Source of the DNA: a virus
IMG/VR virus record: IMGVR_UViG_3300007511_000141
Span: 1-24,755 of that record
DNA length: 24,755 bases
Reading direction: 5' to 3' (one strand)
The notes under the pieces are model-generated. The model saw only the letters and a list, made by a program, of their open reading frames with translations. It had not been told where the DNA came from and did no database searches. Both the position numbers and the translations under genes were made by a program. This document shows, piece by piece, positions 13,119-20,856 of the stretch (position 1 is its first letter; every line of letters begins with the position of its first letter).

Positions 13119-13866
13119 GTTCTTTGATTAACTCCATTTCTGCTAGGTGAACGTTTCTTACAACTTGGTCACAGATTCTTACAATAAATAGTTCTCGACC
13201 ATACAACTCACTATATTTCCTCTTCTCTTTGCCCAAAATCAGCCCATAAGGGAATTCCATCGACTGTCTCTTGTCGGAGATTGAAGATAGGTTTCTCCAC
13301 AGTCCGAGTCGAGGGGCGACCAACGAACCAGGAGACAAGGGGTGCTCCATCTCAAGGTGGTTGCTGAATTCCTTGTAGGTGAGATACTCCGCTAATGGAC
13401 TGTTGTAATACATCATTTGAATTGCTGGTGGGAAACCGAACACCGTTCCCATTCTGTGGAGTATCCCATCGTTCGGTTTTGCTCTGTTTGGCCATACAGG
13501 GCGAACATAAGTTCGTGATGAAACCAATAGGGCATAGTGTTCACTGACCACAAATCGTTTCTTGCCCCCGCGAAGCGTGAAACTGAACTGTCTGTGTCTG
13601 TCTAGTCCAGTCCCCTCATAGCGGAGGTCGTAGCATCGGACAGGGCGTCCATCCCTAACAAGAGCACGATAGTCCCTCTCTCTGTGGTCCCGCAGGAGGC
13701 GATCCAAGAAAACTATGCGGACACTCGTTGCATCATCTGATCTGGTTGGGTTAAACTTCCGTATAGTAAATGGTTCATAATAAGGGTTCCTTCCATCCTT
13801 CGTCTCTGGATAGCAAGCGTAGAATGTCCGTAACTCCTGCCATGTCGGGTTACGTCTGTGAAACAA
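13105..13866 (-). CDS. Unknown 253-residue protein with possible SH3-like C-terminus
   Basis: Begins at TTG 13866, the only early start, with GAGGG about 9 nt upstream; it overlaps the preceding gene by 17 nt. The N-terminal half is rich in Arg and aromatic residues (VWPNRAKPN, RGGKKRFVVSEHYALLV). From about residue 175 the pattern PLSPGSLVAPRLGLWRN, then FPYGLILG, then ELFIVRIC and VRNVHLAEMELI resembles the phage SH3-like barrels seen in the neighbouring gene. Not assigned to a family. Neither catalytic motif nor membrane span is visible. Confidence 0.62.
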   Translation of the reverse strand: MFHRRNPTWQELRTFYACYPETKDGRNPYYEPFTIRKFNPTRSDDATSVRIVFLDRLLRDHRERDYRALVRDGRPVRCYDLRYEGTGLDRHRQFSFTLRGGKKRFVVSEHYALLVSSRTYVRPVWPNRAKPNDGILHRMGTVFGFPPAIQMMYYNSPLAEYLTYKEFSNHLEMEHPLSPGSLVAPRLGLWRNLSSISDKRQSMEFPYGLILGKEKRKYSELYGRELFIVRICDQVVRNVHLAEMELIKEHEDL

Positions 13867-14101
13867 TCTCTTGTGCCCTCACTTCCCGACAATTCTCCAC
13901 CTTTGTGAGCCATGATGAGCCTTGGTAGTGAACCCCCACGAATGGGCTATCGGGATCGCCCAAGACGCCGATGGGCAAGGTGACGAGAACAAAGGCAGGC
14001 TCTTGCAAGCTCACCCAGTTCGACACCACCTTGCCCGTTTTGTCATACTTGACCAGTGTGACTTCGGCAGGCAGGTAGACTAGGTCACCCGTCTTCACCA
14101 C
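13850..14101 (-). CDS. Small SH3-like phage protein, unknown
   Basis: Two adjacent GTGs (14101 and 14098) follow GAGG at a suitable spacing, and the gene overlaps the upstream stop by 17 nt. A longer frame from ATG 14146 would overlap by 62 nt with no ribosome site and is less likely. The protein is beta-rich: VKTGDLVYLPAEVTLVKYD, EPAFVLVTLPIGVLGD, then SPFVGVHYQGSSWLTKV, the alternation of strands and Gly turns expected for a small SH3-type barrel. Such proteins are common in T4-like phages and mostly uncharacterised. Confidence 0.68.
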   Translation of the reverse strand: MVKTGDLVYLPAEVTLVKYDKTGKVVSNWVSLQEPAFVLVTLPIGVLGDPDSPFVGVHYQGSSWLTKVENCREVRAQEIVSQT

Positions 14102-14498
14102 TTGCCTCGGCTGGGTTGTCCGCAGGAATGCGATTAGCAAACTCATTGAACCGCTGGGCTTGGGCTAGTTGCTCTTGGAGTTCAGCAACACTCTGCCCTT
14201 GGGGCATCAGAGCCTCGTTGGACTTCTGGTAATAACCCAAGAGCATTGACTGGTATTGAGCCATTTGATTATCGACTTTAGCTAACAGTTGGCGTAGTTC
14301 GTCTAGGTTCTCTAGGGTTAAACTAACATCGACGGGGTCGTCTTCCTTGTCGGTCAAAGGCTCCACGATGTTGGGACTAAAGTTCTGGACGATCTTGACG
14401 AGTTGGTTTCCCTCTTCGACAAGTAGGGTCCTCACGATGTCTGGGAGGCGACTCAGTTCTGCCTCAAACTGGATGGAGGCCATTACACTATCATTCAT
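14085..14498 (-). CDS. Coiled-coil protein of unknown function
   Basis: 137 residues from ATG 14498, with AGAAGGAGAG a few nt upstream. Residues 1-30 and 60-115 are helical with heptad-like spacing (LDELRQLLAKVDNQ, VAELQEQLAQAQRFNEF), Gln-rich, so a coiled-coil oligomer is likely. The N-terminus is acidic. Expressed from its own promoter (14538-14566) with a leader hairpin shared with the nuclease-like gene near 24.6 kb. Could be a scaffold or chaperone-like phage protein; no family assigned. Confidence 0.66.
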   Translation of the reverse strand: MNDSVMASIQFEAELSRLPDIVRTLLVEEGNQLVKIVQNFSPNIVEPLTDKEDDPVDVSLTLENLDELRQLLAKVDNQMAQYQSMLLGYYQKSNEALMPQGQSVAELQEQLAQAQRFNEFANRIPADNPAEASGEDG

Positions 14499-14511
14499 TC
14501 TCTCTCCTTCT

Positions 14512-14525
14512 GGGGTTCATTCCCC
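14512..14525 (-). promoter_or_regulatory. 5' leader hairpin GGGG-AATGAA-CCCC
   Basis: The RNA forms a 4-bp GC stem with a 6-nt loop between promoter and ribosome site. The identical 14 nt occurs at 24671-24684 in the leader of an unrelated gene. An ATG in the loop is not used as a start here. Confidence 0.6.
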
Positions 14526-14537
14526 TGTTGCTCCACT

Positions 14538-14566
14538 ATTATAGCAGAGGTTTTGGTTATTGGTAA
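14538..14566 (-). promoter_or_regulatory. Promoter for the 14498 unit
   Basis: Minus strand: -35 TTACCA (14561-14566), 17-bp spacer ending TGC, -10 TATAAT (14538-14543). The -35 is weak, the -10 perfect. A gene-boundary box (14579-14592) is just upstream. Confidence 0.7.
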
Positions 14567-14578
14567 GGGTTATTCTTC

Positions 14579-14592
14579 TTTTTGTTGCCCGT
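14579..14592 (-). repeat. Gene-boundary box after the 15218 gene
   Basis: CGGGCAACAAAAAG follows the stop at 14592 and precedes the promoter at 14538-14566. Confidence 0.62.
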
Positions 14593-15218
14593 TATTTGCG
14601 TTTGCGGGTGTGGCGTTTTAGGAGGCGTTGATCGTATTTGATGGTTTCACCATTTACGACGACGGTTGTGGAGGGGTAGAGCCCTTCGGGGTGGGTGGCG
14701 ACGACGAGGGCTAGCTCGTTGTGGTGGCGACGAGCAGCGCCCCCGTTCTTGCGGACCTTGCAGAGGGAGCCGACAGGGAACAAGGGCTCTTCGGTAGCCG
14801 CCTTGATGGCCTTCTCGGCGTACTTATTCTTGCACATCGCATTATATTGGCGACGGGTGGGAACAAAGTCCTCGTCGGTGGTGACCCGCAAGGCGAGGTC
14901 TCGGAAATAATGGGTGGTGACATAGTACCTGGCGCAGATTAGCATGGTCTCACGATAAGATGCTCGGTAGAGTTCGATCCAGGCTGAACGGGCGGCGATG
15001 GCTTCGTCTGAATACTTTTGCTCGGAGGAAACAAGGCAATCAATCTGCTTTTTGGAGAGGGTGCCCCTGGTGGTCAACTGATCTCGGAGGGAGGACATGA
15101 ACTCACGATCACGGTCAGTGAGAGGCTTGGAGAGGAGAGCCTCGAAGCGGGCTTCGCCGTTCTCTACTTCGAACTTGGGGGTGGGGGTGTGGCGAGGGAA
15201 GTGGCGGGAGTAGGACAT
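14592..15218 (-). CDS. Unknown basic protein with KOW/SH3-like C-terminus
   Basis: 208 residues; ATG 15218 is chosen because AAAGGTG lies 8 nt upstream (an in-frame GTG at 15227 is possible). The N-terminal half is helical and charged (LTDRDREFMSSLRDQL, then GTLSKKQIDCL). The C-terminus, LFPVGSLCKVRKNGGAARRH, then ELALVVATHPEG and VVVNGETIKYDQRLL, reads like a small beta-barrel, ending in a basic tail KRHTRKRK. It may bind nucleic acid. Own promoter and leader hairpin. A gene-boundary box follows the stop directly. Confidence 0.68.
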   Translation of the reverse strand: MSYSRHFPRHTPTPKFEVENGEARFEALLSKPLTDRDREFMSSLRDQLTTRGTLSKKQIDCLVSSEQKYSDEAIAARSAWIELYRASYRETMLICARYYVTTHYFRDLALRVTTDEDFVPTRRQYNAMCKNKYAEKAIKAATEEPLFPVGSLCKVRKNGGAARRHHNELALVVATHPEGLYPSTTVVVNGETIKYDQRLLKRHTRKRK

Positions 15219-15237
15219 TTTAGGCACCTTTCGTCTT

Positions 15238-15257
15238 GGGGAAGGTCTGTCCTCCCC
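15238..15257 (-). promoter_or_regulatory. 5' leader hairpin of the 15218 gene
   Basis: The RNA forms GGGGAGG-ACAGA-CCTTCCCC, a GC stem with one bulge. The loop is identical to that in the metallopeptidase leader. Confidence 0.58.
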
Positions 15258-15265
15258 TCAAGAAT

Positions 15266-15293
15266 ACAATAGCACGGATAGGGCTGGTGTCAA
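15266..15293 (-). promoter_or_regulatory. Promoter for the 15218 gene
   Basis: Minus strand: -35 TTGACA (15288-15293), 16-bp spacer ending GTGC, -10 TATTGT (15266-15271). It lacks the AAATAAAG tract of the closest promoter relatives. Confidence 0.75.
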
Positions 15294-15300
15294 GAGGAAA

Positions 15301-15924
15301 TTACATCATTTCCATAATTGTTTTAGCCCACGATATCACGGTTAACATGACAAGAGCCCACACGATGCGGTTGGCGTTGGAGCGGTAGCCGTCGAGGATC
15401 TCTATCTTGTGGCGCAATTCGGTCATCTCGGTAGTCGTGGCTGTGTCCCTCTCTAAACGAGAGGCTGCCTCGGCTTGGATCTGATCGCCCAATTCCTCTA
15501 TCGCATCATGGTTCTCTTGGGTGTGTTGGGTCGTAGTGGCTCGCCATGCTTGGCGCTCAGGGTCGGCGGCAAGTATTGGGGCATAAACGTCGTTGCGGTG
15601 GTCGCAATCCTGACGATAGTCGGTGACTTGCTCACCATGTTGCTCTTGTTTGTATTCCATGTCTCTCACTCTCACGTAAAGTCCCCTATCTGGATCAAAA
15701 AGAGCCGTTTTGATCTCTGAAATCTTGGCTCCGTTAGCGGATACCCTCTCCATCAGCCTATCAAAACTTCCGTTGACCTCTGAGATCTTGACTCCGTTAG
15801 CGGATACCCTCTCCATCAGCCTATCAAAACCTCCGTTGAGCACTGGTGCCTTGGAGGTGGTCTCGTTGACCTGCGCCAACATCTTCTTTATGTCTCGTAA
15901 CAGATCTTCTTTATCGTTCGGCAA
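15301..15924 (-). CDS. Coiled-coil protein with C-terminal membrane anchor and internal repeat
   Basis: 207 residues from a TTG at 15924; SD-like GAGGGGGG lies 6-10 nt upstream, in the distal arm of the GroEL terminator. Residues 31-72 contain two copies of a 21-residue unit (FDRLMERVSANGxKISE). Later parts are Gln/Glu-rich and helical (EYKQEQHGEQV, QIQAEAASRLERD). The last 24 residues (IVWALVMLTVISWA) are a membrane span near the C-terminus, so the protein is probably tail-anchored with a cytoplasmic coiled coil. No known family. A later start at KKML is possible. Confidence 0.66.
   Translation of the reverse strand: MPNDKEDLLRDIKKMLAQVNETTSKAPVLNGGFDRLMERVSANGVKISEVNGSFDRLMERVSANGAKISEIKTALFDPDRGLYVRVRDMEYKQEQHGEQVTDYRQDCDHRNDVYAPILAADPERQAWRATTTQHTQENHDAIEELGDQIQAEAASRLERDTATTTEMTELRHKIEILDGYRSNANRIVWALVMLTVISWAKTIMEMM
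15715..15840. repeat. Near-identical 63-nt tandem duplication inside a gene
   Basis: Copies 15715-15777 and 15778-15840 keep the 63-nt period and share the run CCGTTAGCGGATACCCTCTC plus most flanking bases. The unit encodes 21 residues, so the frame is kept. The high identity points to a recent duplication. Confidence 0.85.
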
Positions 15925-15940
15925 AATAAACCCCCCTCGG

Positions 15941-15980
15941 TCGTCAGCACTATCTCATCTCAACTAAATAGTGCTGACGA
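15941..15980 (-). terminator. Rho-independent terminator after GroEL
   Basis: A 13-bp perfect stem (15941-15953 with 15968-15980) and 14-nt loop, extended by a few GC pairs, then TTTATTTT on the minus strand. It lies 8 nt past the GroEL stop and ahead of the 15924 start, so the next gene depends on readthrough or a promoter not recognised here. Confidence 0.8.
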
Positions 15981-15988
15981 GGAGGTTT

Positions 15989-17581
15989 CTACTCTGTTGT
16001 TGATGCCCTCAAAACAGCGCAATTTGTCGTGAGAAGCGTACCAGCAGCAGAGGCAGCATTAATGAGTGCTTGCTTTGTGACTTTGGCTGGATCAATAACC
16101 CCCGCATTAACAAGGTCTTCAAATTGACCTGAGCGGACGTTGAAGCCGACACCCTTGTCTTCTTGGGCGATGAGGTTGCTGATGACGAGGTCCGCTGAGA
16201 TGTTTGCGTTGGCTAAAATCTGCTTTATTGGAGCAAATGATGCGTTGGCGACGATGGAGGCACCGAGATGTTGATCGGCATTCTCAAGTTCGAGTTCGAG
16301 ATTCTCACTTGCTCGGATGAGAGCGACGCCTCCACCCGGTACTACTCCCTCTTCTTGTGCTGAACGGACCGCTTCGAGAGCGTCTTCTACTCGATGGCGC
16401 TTCTCCTCTACTTCGATCTCTGTTGCTCCGCCGACTCGGATGATGGCGATGCCTGATGCGAGCTGAGTGATGCGATTCTGGATGCGCTCGGCGTCTCGTA
16501 GACTCTCAGTAGATGAGACCTCGCCACGAAGGATAGTTAGTCGCTCCTCGATGGCGCTGAGGTCACCTCCGCCCCCTGCGAGAGTAGTACGACCCTTGAA
16601 CGCTTCTACTGACTTGCATGTGCCGAGGTGGTCAAGAGTGACCTTGTTGAGGCGGACACCTGAGTCCTTGCTGATGAAGGTGGCTCCCGTTGTGAGAGCG
16701 ATGTCGTTGAGGGTGTTTCTGCGCTCTTCTCCGTAGTGGTTCGGCTTGATTGCTACGATTTTCATTTGTCCCCGCATCACGTTCATGACAAGGGCGGCGA
16801 GGAGTTGCCCTTCGATCTCCTCGGCGACGATAACCAGCGGGCGTCCGTCTCGGGCTGCGACCTCCAATAAGGGGAGCATTTCGTCGATGGTTGAGAGGGT
16901 GGCGTCCGTGACCAAAACGAGAGCATCGGTCATAGTTACAGCGGCTCGGCGTTGGTCGTTGACGAACTGCGAGGACACATAGCCGCCGAGGAACTGGTAG
17001 CCCTCGACCACATCAAGAGAGGTCTCCAAAGAGCGACTCTCCTCGATAGTGATCGCTCCGTCCTTGCCTGCCGCATCGACCGCTGTGGCGATGAGGGTGC
17101 CAATGGACTTGTCGCCGTTGGCGGAAACCGTGGCGATGGAGGCGATTTGTTCCTCCGAGGAGACCGGGGTCGCCATCTCTCCGAGGTTCTCCACGATCTT
17201 CTCGACGGCTGCGTCGATCCCTCGTTTGAGTTCGATGGAAGCAGCACCAGCGACCACTTGGCGGTGGGCTTCCTCCATGATGGCTCGGGCGAGAACTGTG
17301 CTCGTTGTGGTGCCGTCTCCCGCATGGTTGTTGGTTTGGAGGGCGGCTTGGCGGATCACTTCCACCGCAGCCTGTTCGTAGTTATCTTCCAACTCCACAA
17401 CTCGGGCGACGCTCACTCCGTCCTTCGTGATGACTGGCGGTGCCCCACGCTTATAGAGGATCACGTTCTGCCCTCGTGGTCCTAATGTGGATGCTACTGC
17501 GTCGGCGAGTTTGTTCGCTCCCGCCAGTAGTTTCGTTCTGATCTCGTCGTCAAATAGGATATTATCCTTGCTATTATTCAT
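15989..17581 (-). CDS. groEL: GroEL-type chaperonin (Hsp60)
   Basis: A 530-residue group I chaperonin, close to the usual 545. STLGPRGQNVIL (31-42), GDGTTTSTVLA (88-98, with the ATPase Asp 89) and RVEDALEA (Asp 400) are intact, so ATP hydrolysis should work. The apical substrate site keeps GYVSSQF (199-205). The C-terminus lacks the Gly-Gly-Met tail, ending in ATTE-like CAVLRASTTE. No groES is in the window, so it must use the host's, a distant phage gene, or none. Start ATG 17581 overlaps the methyltransferase stop as TGATG; a longer frame would extend inside that gene. Phage-encoded GroEL is uncommon and usually linked to folding of capsid or other large phage proteins. Confidence 0.94.
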   Translation of the reverse strand: MNNSKDNILFDDEIRTKLLAGANKLADAVASTLGPRGQNVILYKRGAPPVITKDGVSVARVVELEDNYEQAAVEVIRQAALQTNNHAGDGTTTSTVLARAIMEEAHRQVVAGAASIELKRGIDAAVEKIVENLGEMATPVSSEEQIASIATVSANGDKSIGTLIATAVDAAGKDGAITIEESRSLETSLDVVEGYQFLGGYVSSQFVNDQRRAAVTMTDALVLVTDATLSTIDEMLPLLEVAARDGRPLVIVAEEIEGQLLAALVMNVMRGQMKIVAIKPNHYGEERRNTLNDIALTTGATFISKDSGVRLNKVTLDHLGTCKSVEAFKGRTTLAGGGGDLSAIEERLTILRGEVSSTESLRDAERIQNRITQLASGIAIIRVGGATEIEVEEKRHRVEDALEAVRSAQEEGVVPGGGVALIRASENLELELENADQHLGASIVANASFAPIKQILANANISADLVISNLIAQEDKGVGFNVRSGQFEDLVNAGVIDPAKVTKQALINAASAAGTLLTTNCAVLRASTTE

Positions 17582-18348
17582 CAGTTTCCCTTTCTGTTGA
17601 TGATTAGTATCTCTTTCGATGTCTTGTCTTTGCTCATTCCGTACTTCCATTCAAGATTATACTCTATTACGTGATTTCTGTAAAGGTCTAAAATCTCTGG
17701 ATGTGGGTTATATGATATTATCCAGTTGTTCTTCTTTTTTATTGTTGCCGCAAAAAGGGCGTGGTTGAAGTGCTTGTGGGTGGAGCCCTTGTTGCCGTAG
17801 AGGGTGTTGCTCTCCAAGAGGTAGGGTGGGTCGGCGTAGATGAAGGTGTCGTCGTCGTGGAGGGCGAGGCTGTCTTCGAATGAAAGGCACTTAGCGGTGA
17901 GGTTGGGGGCGGAGAAGGAGGCTAGGCGGTCTATTGCGGACTGCGTGTAGCGTGGGTGGTTATTGGACATTCCGCCGCTCAAAGTTGCGCCGCTGAACGA
18001 GGAGCGGTTGATTGCGTAAAAGGCGCAGGCTCGTAGGTGAGGGTCAAGAGTGAGGTCGGCGACCCTCTCCTGAAATCGCTTGAACTGCGCCTTGCTGATT
18101 GGGTGCATCGCCCCCTCAAGGATGTGAGCCATCGCAGGAGCATCCAAGAGTGCTTGCTGCCAAAAGTTGATGAGAGGCTCGAACACATCGTAGGCATGGA
18201 CCTTCGTGCCCTGGGCGGCATAGTGGAGTTCGATGGACCCTCCCCCCAAAAACGGACTTACCATCTCTGGGATGTCGTCCGGGAAGTGGGGGATGATGTG
18301 TTTTAGGGCTCGGGTCTTGCCGCCAGGGTAGCGAAGAGGTGATTTCAA
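17581..18348 (-). CDS. Dam-type DNA adenine methyltransferase (alpha class, D12)
   Basis: 255 residues. Motif I is SPFLGGGSIE (31-40), with RYPGGK at the N-terminus, and motif IV DPPY at 173-176, the alpha-class order. The C-terminal NWIISYNPHPEILDLY also matches Dam-like enzymes. It should methylate adenine N6, perhaps at GATC, but specificity cannot be read from sequence. The start is TTG 18348, overlapping the previous stop (TTGA), and the stop overlaps GroEL ATG. One copy of the gene-boundary box falls inside the coding region (17736-17750). Acts with the two other methyltransferases in this window. Confidence 0.92.
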   Translation of the reverse strand: MKSPLRYPGGKTRALKHIIPHFPDDIPEMVSPFLGGGSIELHYAAQGTKVHAYDVFEPLINFWQQALLDAPAMAHILEGAMHPISKAQFKRFQERVADLTLDPHLRACAFYAINRSSFSGATLSGGMSNNHPRYTQSAIDRLASFSAPNLTAKCLSFEDSLALHDDDTFIYADPPYLLESNTLYGNKGSTHKHFNHALFAATIKKKNNWIISYNPHPEILDLYRNHVIEYNLEWKYGMSKDKTSKEILIINRKGN

Positions 18349-19010
18349 GTTTTGTCGCTTTCGTGTCGGAGGTTGTAGTTGATCTTTTGGCGTCCCTCTT
18401 TCTCTTTCTCAAAGACCCAAAAGTATGAATGGAACTTGCGAGCGTGCTTTTGGTTGGCGTGATTATGCCCGATCATTCTGTTCTTCGCCACCAACACAAA
18501 CATGTCTCGTGGGTAAAATCCCTTCTCGATGGCGCAGTTCATCACATAGGAGTGTGAGAACCAGTTCTTGCCACCTGAGACTGTGTCCTGACACTTGAAG
18601 GTGAGGATTCCTCCTGGTTTGAGGATGCGTGAGAACTCAGCGAGACAGGCGTCGTACCACTCCCACATCTCGGTCACATAGCGAAAGCCATGGAAGCGCT
18701 CACCCATCACCCCTGTTGGTTTGGCTTTTGTGTAGCCCGCCATAAATGGAGGGTCGAACATTATGCTGTTGATTGAAGCATCGTCAAAGGGTAGATCCTC
18801 GGCGGTTGCTTTCAATACATCTGGTCGCTGAGGGTAGAGGTCGTATTTGTGCGTTGGAGTGATGACTCCGGGCTTTTCATAGAACTTACCCTTACTATAT
18901 GTTGGATCTAATTCAAACCCCTCTGGGACATAGAGGCGCTGAATGTCTCTAATGATGTCGTGTTGATTGCTGTTGGTTGTCTTGATGAGTTGAGGGGTGG
19001 TTTCTTCCAC
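18345..19010 (-). CDS. SAM-dependent DNA methyltransferase-like protein (DPPF)
   Basis: 221 residues from GTG 19010 with a perfect AGGAGG upstream. IMFDPPFMAG (DPPF at 86-89) is motif IV of N6-adenine or N4-cytosine methylases. Further on, RILKPGGILTFKCQD (about 125-139) is a typical beta4-beta5 element. No classical FxGxG motif I is clear; it may be weak or at another place, so the fold is sure but the exact base target is not. It overlaps the Dam-like gene by 4 nt. Phages use such enzymes to mask restriction sites. Confidence 0.83.
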   Translation of the reverse strand: MEETTPQLIKTTNSNQHDIIRDIQRLYVPEGFELDPTYSKGKFYEKPGVITPTHKYDLYPQRPDVLKATAEDLPFDDASINSIMFDPPFMAGYTKAKPTGVMGERFHGFRYVTEMWEWYDACLAEFSRILKPGGILTFKCQDTVSGGKNWFSHSYVMNCAIEKGFYPRDMFVLVAKNRMIGHNHANQKHARKFHSYFWVFEKEKEGRQKINYNLRHESDKT

Positions 19011-19036
19011 TTGCCCTCCTTTCTGTTTTTGGTTTT

Positions 19037-19156
19037 TTAGTGCCGGATGTTGACTGTTAGACGCCCATTCACATAGGTGGTCATGTAGTTCTTGCCTGCG
19101 TCAAGTCGGATCGAACCCTCAAAGCGGGCTGGATAGATGAGCTTAAACGGAAGCAT
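19037..19156 (-). CDS. 39-residue unknown protein
   Basis: A short ORF from ATG 19156, 5 nt after the upstream stop (19162-19164), to TAA 19037. It is MLPFKLIYPARFEGSIRLDA, then GKNYMTTYVNGRLTVNIRH: beta-rich and basic. The stop lies in a variant of the gene-boundary box. No Shine-Dalgarno is convincing (CGAG only), so coupling to the preceding gene is likely. Open reading continues upstream for about 30 codons in the same frame without a start codon. Confidence 0.5.
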   Translation of the reverse strand: MLPFKLIYPARFEGSIRLDAGKNYMTTYVNGRLTVNIRH

Positions 19157-19161
19157 CTCGA

Positions 19162-20856
19162 CTAGTGCCGAGCCGTCTTGGTTTGTTTTGCCCTTGGCGA
19201 AGTCTGCGAAATCTGAACTATTGCTCCTTGGGAATAGGCAATCTTTGCGAGTTCTGTGAATGCCGGCTCACCGCTCTCAGTCTTGAGGTTGTTGACTTGA
19301 GACTCCACCTGGCGAGCGAGGGCTCCGAGCAGGTGGTAATAAGGACTATAGCGAGATGACCTCTTACTCCTCTCATCGACGGGGAAATACTTGCTAGTTT
19401 TCTTCTCGAAGTAGTCTCTAGAGACCTTGCCTGATAAATCTGTGTCTTTCGATGTGTATATCGACTCAAGCATCTTATACTCTTCTCCGCCGATCAGCCC
19501 AAAGGCGTACAATGCTGCGGCTGGACCCGCTTTAGATGAGAGCCTCCCCAGACTGCGCAACGCCAAGTAGAGGTGTTCGAGAATCTCAGACCCCCCCCAC
19601 ATCTCTTTAATTTGCTCGGGTGTACGACCAGCAACCTCAATCACTTCGAGTAATGAACGTATACTAGGGTTCGCTCCGCCACCCTTCGCTCCTTTTGAAC
19701 TCACGCCGACCTTATAACCTCCGGCGAAGTGCAGATAACTGTCCACCATTGCATGAGTCACCGAGGAGGGCCACTCAAGTGAGACTGCTTGTTTGTAGTT
19801 ATCGATCTTATTGGGGTTCAATAGGTGCTTTGTTGAGTCTACTATTGTACTTGTTGGTGATAAAGCGTCATGTTCAACAGACAACAAGAGCGGGGCAACA
19901 ATCTCGCCATAATACTTGATCACAGCAGGTAAGGACACTTTGCGAGACTCCTCGTCTGCGAAGACAATAGGTGTAGGCGAGGATCCCGATATAATACTTT
20001 GCAGGTGCGAAACGATCGATGCCTTAGTTATAGGGGACAATGAGGCTGTCTCTAATCTTGCTCCAACAATTGATGCGAGGTCTCTCTTCGGAATCGCTTG
20101 GTCGCCAGGTAAAAGGTCTGATGGTTTAAGGGCGAGAGCCTCTGTCTCTGCGGTTGTGCCTCGCACTCCCCATCCGGTGTCTCTTCCGAACGCAGTCTGA
20201 GTCCACATCCTGGAGGTTGTATAGCGAACGAACGCATACTCACCCCCATCGCCCTCGGCGACGATGACTAGCGCCCTGTACGGAGGGCGTCCTGTGGGAT
20301 TATTGCTATATAGAACCTCTACGCTTTCGCCGCCAATCTGATCAAGGAGGTTACTTTTCTCGTTTCCATCCTCGTCAACTTCTAGCTCAACTTCCAGTCT
20401 GTAGTGTCTCTTGAGTGTAAGTTCTTCACCGGCGCTATTCTGGATTCTTACGCCCATCTTGTCATCATGGGCTATACCCTTACTTGATTCCGTCAGCATC
20501 GCTTGCTCAATCATCTCATCTAAGATCGACAAGTTCTCCACCTGAATATTGGGTGGGGCTTGCTGTGCTTTACGAAGCTTGTCTAATAATTTGGGCGAGT
20601 GGAACTCAAGGTCGTCCTGAGTGTCTGGGCAGTCGCATGCGCCATGGGCTACTCTCACATAGTCCTCTACGCTTCTGGCTGATTCTCCATCCAAGAATAG
20701 GTCGGTGGAGAATAGGGCTTGCTGCTTGTCTGTGAGAGTGTCCCAATCTCTGTAGTTCATCGACTGGTTTGATAATCTTCCCTGGAGTTCTTTTACTTTT
20801 TGCCCGAATTCATCTGCGATGTGGGGGTCAGTGGACAGGGTGGCGATGATGGTCAT
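19162..20856 (-). CDS. Large unknown phage protein, 564 residues
   Basis: The longest unassigned gene here. Its start ATG 20856 overlaps the previous stop as TAATG. Composition is ordinary; no signal peptide, membrane span or coiled coil is seen. Possible landmarks are CDCPDTQDD near residue 74, a beta-rich centre (LVIVAEGDGGEYAFVRYTT), the Gly-rich SSKGAKGGGANPS (about residues 390-402), and a helical C-terminus. The Ser-Lys/Gly run recalls, from memory, motifs of several uncharacterised T4-like phage proteins, but no family can be given. A virion or accessory structural role is as likely as an enzyme. It is in the same operon as ClpP and the methyltransferases. Confidence 0.75.
   Translation of the reverse strand: MTIIATLSTDPHIADEFGQKVKELQGRLSNQSMNYRDWDTLTDKQQALFSTDLFLDGESARSVEDYVRVAHGACDCPDTQDDLEFHSPKLLDKLRKAQQAPPNIQVENLSILDEMIEQAMLTESSKGIAHDDKMGVRIQNSAGEELTLKRHYRLEVELEVDEDGNEKSNLLDQIGGESVEVLYSNNPTGRPPYRALVIVAEGDGGEYAFVRYTTSRMWTQTAFGRDTGWGVRGTTAETEALALKPSDLLPGDQAIPKRDLASIVGARLETASLSPITKASIVSHLQSIISGSSPTPIVFADEESRKVSLPAVIKYYGEIVAPLLLSVEHDALSPTSTIVDSTKHLLNPNKIDNYKQAVSLEWPSSVTHAMVDSYLHFAGGYKVGVSSKGAKGGGANPSIRSLLEVIEVAGRTPEQIKEMWGGSEILEHLYLALRSLGRLSSKAGPAAALYAFGLIGGEEYKMLESIYTSKDTDLSGKVSRDYFEKKTSKYFPVDERSKRSSRYSPYYHLLGALARQVESQVNNLKTESGEPAFTELAKIAYSQGAIVQISQTSPRAKQTKTARH

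Noticed and set aside
14102-14146. Longer start for the SH3-like protein at ATG 14146
   Set aside because: It has no ribosome site and would need a 62-nt overlap with the upstream gene.
16952-17485. Long plus-strand frame of 177 codons opposite GroEL
   Set aside because: It is a mirror of the GroEL codon pattern, with no ribosome site and no promoter; the GroEL protein on the other strand is certain.
19037-19260. Programmed -1 frameshift linking the 564-residue gene to the 39-residue ORF
   Set aside because: The second frame stays open upstream, but no slippery heptamer or following structure is evident, and the ATG 5 nt after the stop explains it more simply.
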